This document shows positions 45,143-51,518 of a stretch of DNA of 64,000 bases, in pieces. Numbering within the stretch: the first letter of the stretch is position 1; the number at the start of each line of letters is the position of its first letter. The DNA lies in NCBI GenBank assembly GCA_030603275.1, contig JAUVYB010000002.1:1-64000 (forward strand), written 5' to 3'. The notes beneath the pieces were generated by a model, which was given only the letters and a program-made list of their open reading frames with translations, was not told the DNA's origin and did not search any database. The stretch comes from Deltaproteobacteria bacterium (GTDB taxonomy: Bacteria > Chloroflexota > Dehalococcoidia > Dehalococcoidales > BS750m-G39). The translations under genes and the position numbers were made by a program.

Positions 45143-46027
45143 TTACTCCAGCTCCTTCAGGGCTAAATCCAGCTCAATAGCGTTGGGGGCTGCGCCGTGA
45201 AAATCAGGGTTGTTTTCCATAAAGCTGACCCCTTTGCCCTTTACGGTGTGGGCGATGATGACCGTCGGCTGGCCTTTAATTTGTTTTGCCTTCTTGAAGG
45301 CTTGAGTCAGCTGGGGGATACTGTGCCCGTCAACCTCAATTACCTGCCAGCCGAAGGCCTGCCACTTGGCCGGGAAGGGTTCGAGGTTCATGACATCGCG
45401 GTTCCAGCCGTCTATCTGCTGGCCGTTGTTATCTACTATAGCCACCAGGTTATCCGCCTTAAAGTGGGCCGAGGCCATGGCTGCCTCCCACACCTGTCCT
45501 TCGTCGCACTCCCCGTCGCCGAGTAAGGCATATATCCGGTAGTCCTGCTTGTTAAGCCGGCCGGCTAAAGCCACGCCGAGGGCAAAGGATAGTCCCTGTC
45601 CCAGGGCGCCGGCCGACATCTCCACGCCGGGGGTGATGGTGCAGTCGGTATGACCCTGGAGGAAGCTGTCCATCTGCCGCAGGGTGAGCAGCTCAGAAAC
45701 CGGCAGGTAGCCGCATTCGGCCAGGGTGGCGTAGAGTAGGGGGGCGGCGTGGCCCTTGCTCAGGATAAAGCGGTCCCGGTCCGGCCACTGGGGGTCATGG
45801 GGCTTATGGCGCATCATTTTGAAATAAAGGGTGGTTACAATCTCCACCGCGGAGAGGGAGCCGCCGGGGTGGCCGCTGCCGGCCTTACCGGTCATGGCGA
45901 CGATGTGGCGGCGGAGCTTTTTGGCGGCCGCCTTCAGTTCCGCCGGCGAGGCTGATAACGAAAAAACCTCGGCTTCTACGCTATCAGCCGAGGTTGAAGG
46001 CAAATTGCACTTTTTCGGTGACGACAT
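45143..46027 (-). CDS. Transketolase, N-terminal (thiamine diphosphate-binding) subunit
   Basis: The diphosphate-binding half of a split transketolase, about 294 residues, with KAGSGHPGGSLSAVEI, SKGHAAPLLYA, PGVEMSAGALGQGLSFALG and GDGECDEGQVWEA (the thiamine diphosphate motif ending in DNNGQQIDG). ATG 46027 has GGGGGG five bases upstream. The first roughly 30 residues are not conserved and are encoded over a strong terminator hairpin (45961-45995), so either translation really begins later at a non-standard codon or this region is an attenuator. The C-terminal subunit follows directly. Confidence 0.88.
   Translation of the reverse strand: MSSPKKCNLPSTSADSVEAEVFSLSASPAELKAAAKKLRRHIVAMTGKAGSGHPGGSLSAVEIVTTLYFKMMRHKPHDPQWPDRDRFILSKGHAAPLLYATLAECGYLPVSELLTLRQMDSFLQGHTDCTITPGVEMSAGALGQGLSFALGVALAGRLNKQDYRIYALLGDGECDEGQVWEAAMASAHFKADNLVAIVDNNGQQIDGWNRDVMNLEPFPAKWQAFGWQVIEVDGHSIPQLTQAFKKAKQIKGQPTVIIAHTVKGKGVSFMENNPDFHGAAPNAIELDLALKELE
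45961..45995 (-). terminator. Intrinsic terminator inside the 5' end of the transketolase N-subunit gene
   Basis: On the minus strand AACCTCGGC pairs perfectly with GCCGAGGTT across a 13-base loop, followed by TTTTCG. It lies about 32 bases after the predicted start codon and would give a transcript of roughly 80 bases if used. Confidence 0.75.
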
Positions 46028-46033
46028 TAGCAC

Positions 46034-46450
46034 CCCCCTGCGTATCTATGATTATACTATAATCGGGGATAGCAGGTCTAGGTTGTAAATGGAGGTAGCT
46101 GTTAATCCCGCCACCTCATTTGCCTGGCAACCCACCCCCTGTACCCCCCTCACTCTCAACTTACCATAACGCTAAAAACAAATCCCCGTAGCTAGCCACG
46201 CCTGAATTGTTCCCCCCATTTTTTTAGTGCTGTTTTTATCGCCTCCCCTTCTCCCCCCACCTGATGGGGTAAAAGAGGGACATCACTCTAATGGGGGGTG
46301 GGGAAAGAAAGTTTTAGAAGCGCGGCTTATGAGGGTGGGAGAGTGGGAAATAAAAGTTCTGTTGGAAACTGGGAGGAGAGGGGAAGAAAGAGATTGGTTT
46401 GATTTTTATCTCTATCTCTGCTTTAATTAGCAGGTTAGAGGAGCCGATAG
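46034..46450. other. Gene-free stretch between transketolase and L25
   Basis: Contains a transketolase -10 box (TATAAT on the minus strand at 46051-46056, without a good -35) and a family B repeat at 46292-46356. The rest is AT- and C-rich sequence with no feature I can support. Confidence 0.6.
46292..46356 (+). repeat. Family B repeat, copy 2
   Basis: Aligns with the reverse complement of 28604-28665: GGGGTGGGGAAAGAAAG, then TTTTAGAAGCGCGGCTTATGA, then GGGTGGGAGAGTGGGAA. The third G-run is broken to GAG, so the quadruplex motif is weaker than in copy 1. Confidence 0.78.
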
Positions 46451-47137
46451 ATGACTGATTTGAAGATAAAGGCCAGCACAAGAGATGTGCTGGGCAAAAA
46501 GACCCGGTTTATGCGCCGTGAGGGCACTACCCCCACCCACCTTTTCGGGCACGGCATTGATTCACTGTCCCTGCAGTGTGATACGGCTAAGCTGCAGCGG
46601 ATTATAGCCCGGGCCGGCATGACCCGGCTTATCGCTCTTGAGGTTGAGGGGGATAAAGAACCCCGGAGCGTCTTCATCAAGGAAATCCAGAGAGAGCCCT
46701 GCAGCGGGGGACTGTTTCACGTTGACTTCTACCAGGTAAAAAGGACGGAGAAGATAAGGGTGGATGTGCCTATCATCCTGGTTGGGGAAGCCCCGGCCAT
46801 GAAGGAAAAGGGGCGCACCCTGACTCACAGCCTCACCAGCCTGAGTGTCGAATCCCTGCCCGATAAGCTCCCGCCCCATATAGAGGTTGACCTGAGCTCG
46901 CTGGAGGAAGTAGAGCAGGCCATATTCGTTAGAGATATCACCCTGGGCCCAGACGTCACCGTTGTTACCGACCCCGACCAGATGGTGGTCAGGGTGAGCG
47001 AGGCGCGGGTGGTGGAAGAGGAAGTGGCGGCCGAAGCAGAGGTACCGGAAGAAGAGTTAGCTGAAGAGGCTAAGGCTGAAGCCGGGGCTGAAGGGGCCAA
47101 GGAAGCCGGGGAGAAACCGGAAGAGCCGGCTAAATAA
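46451..47137 (+). CDS. rplY: 50S ribosomal protein L25 (Ctc/TL5 form)
   Basis: A 228-residue long-form L25, which binds 5S rRNA. The N-terminal domain runs from KIKASTRDVLGKKTRFMRREG to about residue 90; a TL5-type beta domain follows (HVDFYQVKRTEKIRVDVPI), then an Ala/Glu-rich acidic tail from about 185. AGAGGAG lies eight bases before the ATG. It is a single gene ahead of the leaderless amidohydrolase. Confidence 0.94.
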   Translation: MTDLKIKASTRDVLGKKTRFMRREGTTPTHLFGHGIDSLSLQCDTAKLQRIIARAGMTRLIALEVEGDKEPRSVFIKEIQREPCSGGLFHVDFYQVKRTEKIRVDVPIILVGEAPAMKEKGRTLTHSLTSLSVESLPDKLPPHIEVDLSSLEEVEQAIFVRDITLGPDVTVVTDPDQMVVRVSEARVVEEEVAAEAEVPEEELAEEAKAEAGAEGAKEAGEKPEEPAK

Positions 47138-47149
47138 GCCCCGCTTATC

Positions 47150-47179
47150 TTGAAGCTAATATAGAACTTCTGATATAAT
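47150..47179 (+). promoter_or_regulatory. Predicted promoter for a leaderless transcript
   Basis: TTGAAG, 18 bases and a perfect TATAAT that ends 6 bases before the GTG start of the hydrolase. The transcription start should coincide with the start codon. Confidence 0.7.
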
Positions 47180-47185
47180 CGGGCT

Positions 47186-48034
47186 GTGATTATCGATTTC
47201 CATACCCACGTCTTCCCGCCTGAGATAAAGAAGAACCGCAATAAATATGTCGAGCGTGACCCCTGTTTCGCTATCCTCTACTCCGACCCAAAGGCTAAAA
47301 TAGCCACCGCCGAAGAGCTCATCGCCGGTATGGATGAAGCCAGCGTTGATATCTCGGTTATCCTCAATATCGGCTGGACGACCCACGAGCTGTGCGTTGA
47401 AACTAACGACTATATCATAGATTCGGTATCTCGTTATCCCCGGCGGCTGGTGGGCTTTTGCGCCGTCCAGCCCCAGTCGCCCAAAGCCGCCGCCGCCGAA
47501 ATTGAACGCTGTGCCGGAGTGGGGATAAGGGGGGTGGGCGAGATGAGGCCGGATTTACAGCTTTTTGACCTCGGGGACGGGATGGTGATGGAGCCTCTGG
47601 TTGAGGTGTTAAAGGAACACCGGCTGGCCCTGCTCCTCCACGCCTCGGAGCCGATAGGGCATGAATATCCGGGGAAGGGGGGTATCACCCCCGATATACT
47701 CTACCCGTTTATCACCAGCTTCCCCGATTTGACCATAGTCTGCGCCCACTGGGGAGGTGGTCTGCCCTTCTACGCCCTGATGCCTGAGGTTAAAAAGGCT
47801 ATTGGCAACGTCTATTTTGACAGTGCCGCTTCGCCTTTTCTCTATACGCCTGAGGTTTACCAGCAGGTTATTAAGCTGGTGGGGGCGGATAAGGTTCTTT
47901 TCGGTAGCGACTATCCACTGTTGACACAAAGGCGCTTGCTTAATGAGATTGAGACGCTGGATTTAGCCGAGGAGACAAAAAACCTGGTGCTGGCGGGTAA
48001 TGCCCTGAAGCTTCTCGGTATAGAAGGTAAATAG
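47186..48034 (+). CDS. Amidohydrolase-2 family TIM-barrel hydrolase
   Basis: A 282-residue metal-dependent hydrolase. The N-terminal IIDFHTHVFP supplies two His, with LLHASEP in the middle, VCAHWGGGLPF and the late FGSDYPLL giving the remaining His and Asp ligands. Family members include decarboxylases and lactonases; this one has no substrate clue. The GTG start has no ribosome site, and a TATAAT ends 6 bases before it, so translation is probably leaderless. thpR begins 2 bases after the stop. Confidence 0.88.
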   Translation: MIIDFHTHVFPPEIKKNRNKYVERDPCFAILYSDPKAKIATAEELIAGMDEASVDISVILNIGWTTHELCVETNDYIIDSVSRYPRRLVGFCAVQPQSPKAAAAEIERCAGVGIRGVGEMRPDLQLFDLGDGMVMEPLVEVLKEHRLALLLHASEPIGHEYPGKGGITPDILYPFITSFPDLTIVCAHWGGGLPFYALMPEVKKAIGNVYFDSAASPFLYTPEVYQQVIKLVGADKVLFGSDYPLLTQRRLLNEIETLDLAEETKNLVLAGNALKLLGIEGK

Positions 48035-48036
48035 CT

Positions 48037-48615
48037 GTGGAGCAGGTGCGCTGTTTTATCGCCGTCGGCCTGCCTGATGAGGTAAAAGCCGGGCTTAAAG
48101 ACCTTCAGGCTCAACTGAAGTCGGGGGGGCAGAGCTCAATAAAGTGGGTTGACCCCTACAGCATTCACCTGACCTTAAAGTTCCTGGGTGGTGTTGATGC
48201 GGCTAAAATTACCCCGATAACCACCGCCATGGAAGAGGCTGCCCAGGGGATAGCCCCCTTCTCCTTGAAGGTGGAGGGCCTGGGGGCTTTCCCCAACCTG
48301 AGGCGGGTTCAGGTGGTCTGGGTGGGGATGGGTGGGGAGGTTGATAAGCTGGCCCGTCTCCAGCAGCGGCTTGAATCCGGCCTGGCGGGGCTGGGCTTTA
48401 CCCCGGAGAACCGGCGTTTTACCCCCCATTTGACCCTGGCCCGTGTGCGCGACCGGGTTGCATTAGATGAGCGGGAAAGACTGGGCGAGCTTATCGCCGG
48501 CACTAAATTTAAGCCAGTTCATAGTTTCCCGGTGGAGGCGGTCAGCCTGATGAGGAGCCAGCTGACCAGGGAGGGGGCTATCTATAGCCGAATCAGCGCC
48601 GCTGAGCTAAAATAA
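48037..48615 (+). CDS. thpR: RNA 2',3'-cyclic phosphodiesterase
   Basis: A 192-residue 2H-phosphoesterase (LigT family) that opens 2',3'-cyclic phosphates on RNA. Both HxTx motifs are intact: HLTLKF with H44 and HLTLAR in the second half. The GTG start is 2 bases past the previous stop, so it is translationally coupled. It could act on products of RNA repair or of RNase cleavage. Confidence 0.93.
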   Translation: MEQVRCFIAVGLPDEVKAGLKDLQAQLKSGGQSSIKWVDPYSIHLTLKFLGGVDAAKITPITTAMEEAAQGIAPFSLKVEGLGAFPNLRRVQVVWVGMGGEVDKLARLQQRLESGLAGLGFTPENRRFTPHLTLARVRDRVALDERERLGELIAGTKFKPVHSFPVEAVSLMRSQLTREGAIYSRISAAELK

Positions 48616-48619
48616 GTCC

Positions 48620-48648
48620 TTGTCAATGGCCGGAGTATGGTGTATACT
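48620..48648 (+). promoter_or_regulatory. Predicted promoter of the zinc-ribbon gene at 48690
   Basis: TTGTCA, 17 bases, TATACT, 41 bases before the ATG. Confidence 0.65.
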
Positions 48649-48689
48649 GCTTAAGATTTAATCTAATTTTTGGTTGGGAGGAGGACCTC

Positions 48690-48902
48690 ATGGAACAATC
48701 CAATTTCCCCAAGTGTCTGAAGTGTAAAACTGGAGACCTGGTGCCCTTATCTGACTTTGGCAGTCAGGGGGCGGCTATTCATTACAAGGCCTGGGTCTGC
48801 ACCAATCCTGATTGCGGTTACAACCTGAAAATCAGGAACGGTGATGTTTATATTAACGAACCCATTATCAGCGGGACGATGCATAGCGCCCGCCCCCGCT
48901 AA
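48690..48902 (+). CDS. Small zinc-ribbon protein, unknown function
   Basis: A 70-residue protein with CLKCKTGD near the start and CTNPDCGYN in the second half, the paired cysteines of a zinc ribbon. A hydrophobic-basic tail follows (LKIRNGDVYINEP). GGGAGGAGGA precedes the ATG and it has a good promoter of its own. I do not recognise the family; the CxKCKTGD N-terminus resembles the ribbon at 33098. It is followed by comF. Confidence 0.75.
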   Translation: MEQSNFPKCLKCKTGDLVPLSDFGSQGAAIHYKAWVCTNPDCGYNLKIRNGDVYINEPIISGTMHSARPR

Positions 48903-48946
48903 AACTTTACCGCTTTACTTCTGAGCTCTAGGTTACGGAGCTGGAT

Positions 48947-49648
48947 GTGCTTCCTCGATTTACCAAAATCAAGGGGATGGCATTAGACCTCTTTTTTCCA
49001 CGCTGGTGTGTTGGCTGTGGGAGGGAAGGGGATTTTATCTGCCCCTCCTGCCTCAAGTCACTGTCCAGAGTTATGCCCCCGCTTTGCCCTAAGTGCGGCC
49101 TGCCGCAGTCCAGCGCTAATCTTTGCTCCAGTTGCCTCGGCTGGCAGGCGGAGATAGACGGTATTCGGGCGCCGTTCCGCTTTGACGGGGTGATGCGCCA
49201 GGCTATCCACGAGTTGAAATATAGAAACCTGAGAGCCCTGGCCGGGCTACTGGCTCAATTACTTAACGGCTATCTGCTCACTAACCCCATGCCCGGTGAG
49301 GTCCTGGTGCCGGTGCCGTTGCACCCCAGGCGGTTGCGGGAACGGGGCTACAACCAGTCCCGCCTGCTGGCTCAAGAACTGGGCAGGCTGGCCCGTTTAC
49401 CTTTAGTTGACGATTGCCTGGTCCGAGAGCGTCATTCGCTGCCCCAGGCCAGGACCTCTACGGTGGGTGAGCGGCGGATCAATGTTGCCGATGCCTTTAC
49501 CTGCCGCAGCCGGAGGCTGGATGACAAGCCGGTTCTGCTCATAGACGATGTCTCTACCTCCGGGGCTACCCTGGATGCCTGCGCCCGGGTGTTAAAGCAG
49601 GCCGGAGCCGCCTCGGTATGGGGGCTGGTGCTGGCCAGGGAGATATGA
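48947..49648 (+). CDS. comF: ComF family phosphoribosyltransferase-like protein
   Basis: A 233-residue ComF protein with an N-terminal zinc ribbon (CVGCGREGDFICPSC, then CPKCGLPQ and CSSCLG) and a type-I phosphoribosyltransferase domain. The PRPP loop is VLLIDDVSTSGATLDACA. Homologues help natural DNA uptake or act as nucleotide-metabolism regulators, although no other competence gene is near. GTG 48947 has GGAG seven bases upstream; ATG 48977 is possible. Its stop overlaps the next ATG. Confidence 0.92.
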   Translation: MLPRFTKIKGMALDLFFPRWCVGCGREGDFICPSCLKSLSRVMPPLCPKCGLPQSSANLCSSCLGWQAEIDGIRAPFRFDGVMRQAIHELKYRNLRALAGLLAQLLNGYLLTNPMPGEVLVPVPLHPRRLRERGYNQSRLLAQELGRLARLPLVDDCLVRERHSLPQARTSTVGERRINVADAFTCRSRRLDDKPVLLIDDVSTSGATLDACARVLKQAGAASVWGLVLAREI

Positions 49649-50169
49649 ACGTGGAGCTAAAATACGCTATTTCTAATATTGGCGCGGGTTGGGTGGGGGT
49701 GTTGGGCTCGAATTCCGGGCTGCTTAGGCTTACTTTGCCTCAAGGTACGGCGCGGGAGGCGGAGTGGCGGCTGGGTGACGGGTTGGGGGAGGCAATGCGG
49801 TCTGACGATTTCTTCGGCAACTTAATTGAGCGCCTGAGGAGCTACTTTGCCGGTCAGCGGGTGACTTTTGCCGATGAGCTTGACCTCTCTGCGGCTACCG
49901 CCTTTCAGCGTGAGGTGTGGCGGCTCACCCGGCTTATCCCTTACGGTGAGACCAGGGGCTACGGCTGGGTGGCCGAGCAGCTGGGTAAAGCCGGGGCGGG
50001 GCGGGCGGTGGGGCAGGCTCTGGGCAGAAACCCTTTGCCCGTTATCGTTCCCTGCCACCGGGTGGTGGCTAAAGACGGTGGGTTAGGTGGTTACAGTGGA
50101 GGGGTGGCCGAAAAGGACTATCTGCTGCGGCTGGAGTCTCCGGCTAATCGGGGCGGCTACTTGACGTAG
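49645..50169 (+). CDS. ogt: Methylated-DNA-protein-cysteine methyltransferase
   Basis: A 174-residue suicide DNA-repair protein that removes O6-alkyl groups from guanine. The acceptor is C137 in VIVPCHRVVAKDG; IPYGETRGYGWVA and the GGYSGGVAEK C-terminus are as in the family. ATGA overlap with comF sets the start. It converges with the lipoprotein gene and the two reading frames overlap by 13 bases at their stops. Confidence 0.94.
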   Translation: MNVELKYAISNIGAGWVGVLGSNSGLLRLTLPQGTAREAEWRLGDGLGEAMRSDDFFGNLIERLRSYFAGQRVTFADELDLSAATAFQREVWRLTRLIPYGETRGYGWVAEQLGKAGAGRAVGQALGRNPLPVIVPCHRVVAKDGGLGGYSGGVAEKDYLLRLESPANRGGYLT

Positions 50170-50531
50170 ACGGTAAATACCTTCTGTTCCAGGATTTCTT
50201 CTTCCCCAAAAGGACGTTGGTAGACCAGGGTTATTTCGGTCTGTCCCGCCTTTACCGCCTTGAAGCGGAAATACTCAATCCCACCGGTACCGACTACACC
50301 CTCCTGGGCCGGTTCTTTGTATACCTTTTCCAAAAGCTCGAGCATGGTCTGGTCGTGGCTTTCCTGCCAGCTGTAGCCGGTGGTGGGGTTAGAACCGAGG
50401 GCGATAACAAACTGCTGGTTTACGCCGATAGTTACCGTCTGGCTAGGGTCGGTATAGGTCTTGGCCACCCCAATACACCCGGCCACCGTAAGGGCAGCCG
50501 CTACCAGCATCAAAATCAGGAGCCTTTTCAC
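50157..50531 (-). CDS. Chagasin-like (I42) protease-inhibitor lipoprotein
   Basis: A 124-residue lipoprotein with lipobox VAGC (cysteine at residue 19) after a hydrophobic signal. The mature part has the chagasin motifs NPTTGYSW, GTGGIEYFRFKAVKAG and YQRPFG, known to block papain-like cysteine proteases. The start is GTG 50531 with AAGGGG upstream; a TTG at 50552 also opens the frame. Its target protease is not in the window. A role against external or self proteases at the envelope is inferred. Confidence 0.9.
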   Translation of the reverse strand: MKRLLILMLVAAALTVAGCIGVAKTYTDPSQTVTIGVNQQFVIALGSNPTTGYSWQESHDQTMLELLEKVYKEPAQEGVVGTGGIEYFRFKAVKAGQTEITLVYQRPFGEEEILEQKVFTVYVK

Positions 50532-50586
50532 TGTTATCCCCTTATCTATCAATCACTATAATTATAACGGAAATGATGGCAAAAGG

Positions 50587-51366
50587 TTAGTTAGAGCTTT
50601 TAAATTGAGATGTGGCTAGGGAGTAATCCATCTGTTTTTCAAAGAGCCCTCTTATTTTCAGGCTCATGAAGCTGTCTTCGTATTTCTCGATCAGTCCCTG
50701 GTCAGCGAAGCTGAAATAGTGGCTGTTGCCTATTATGATGTGGTCCAGTACCTTAATCTGCAGAATGCTGCCCACGAATACCAGGTCCCTGGTTAGCTGT
50801 TTATCTTGCTTGCTGGGGGCGGGATCGCCGGCGGGGTGGTTGTGGGCAAAAATTAGGGCGGTGGCGCGGTGGTTGATGGCACTCTCTATAATATCGCGGG
50901 GGCGGATGGGAATACTGTCCAGCGTGCCTTCAAAGAGGTCGGCGATGTTCATAATCTGGTTGCGGTTATTCAGGTAGATAGCCTTGAATGTCTCATTCTT
51001 TAGGTCTCGCATTGAGTAGTTGAGGTAGTCAAAAACATCCTTGGATGATTTGTAGGAGGGCTGTTCCACAATCTTCTGCCGGAGAACCTCGGCCGGTAAT
51101 TCATGCAGCAGCTTGATATAGAGCATGCAGGGGGGCGTAATCCCAACCTGCTCCAACTCCTGGCGGGACGCCGACAAGAAGCCTCTGAGGTTGTTGAAAC
51201 TTTCTATGCACTCTTTGGCCTTTTTCTTGCCTTCCCGGTTGGGTAGAACCAGGCTTAGTAGTAATTCAATAGTCTCTTGCTCAGTCAGGCTGCCAAAGCC
51301 TGAACTGATAAACCTTTCCTGCAGTAATGTCATATTCCCTTGCCCCTTTGCTATGCCAAATGTCAT
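50587..51366 (-). CDS. radC: RadC/JAB-domain protein, paralogue 1
   Basis: A 259-residue RadC-family protein. The helix-hairpin-helix-like N-terminus (LTEQETIELLLSLVLPNREG) is followed by a JAMM metalloprotease-like domain with HNHPAGDPAPSKQD and the preceding E residues. RadC function is unsettled; its JAMM site is complete here. AGGAG lies eight bases before ATG 51366, and this start aligns with paralogue 2. A strong promoter (51411-51439) and the shared 42-bp block precede it. Confidence 0.88.
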   Translation of the reverse strand: MTFGIAKGQGNMTLLQERFISSGFGSLTEQETIELLLSLVLPNREGKKKAKECIESFNNLRGFLSASRQELEQVGITPPCMLYIKLLHELPAEVLRQKIVEQPSYKSSKDVFDYLNYSMRDLKNETFKAIYLNNRNQIMNIADLFEGTLDSIPIRPRDIIESAINHRATALIFAHNHPAGDPAPSKQDKQLTRDLVFVGSILQIKVLDHIIIGNSHYFSFADQGLIEKYEDSFMSLKIRGLFEKQMDYSLATSQFKSSN

Positions 51367-51410
51367 TTCCTAGTCTCCTGCTACCGCCAGAATATGCAGA
51401 CAAAGGTCAC

Positions 51411-51439
51411 TTTATAATACAATTTTGCACTTTTGTCAA
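51411..51439 (-). promoter_or_regulatory. Predicted radC1 promoter
   Basis: On the minus strand TTGACA, 17 bases and TATAAA. The -35 box overlaps a GACTTT-like half-site. Confidence 0.7.
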
Positions 51440-51472
51440 CTAAAGTCCATTATTTGATACATGTATGTTATC

Positions 51473-51514
51473 TGTCAAGATGATTTATATTAACTTTACT
51501 TAACAATGTCCTAG
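51473..51514 (-). repeat. 42-bp direct repeat, copy at the radC1 promoter
   Basis: Matches 55110-55151 at 34 of 42 positions, with TGTCAAGATG and TTAACTTTA kept exactly. It lies upstream of the radC1 promoter and directly downstream of the multi-PAS kinase stop. Confidence 0.8.
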
Positions 51515-51518
51515 TACA

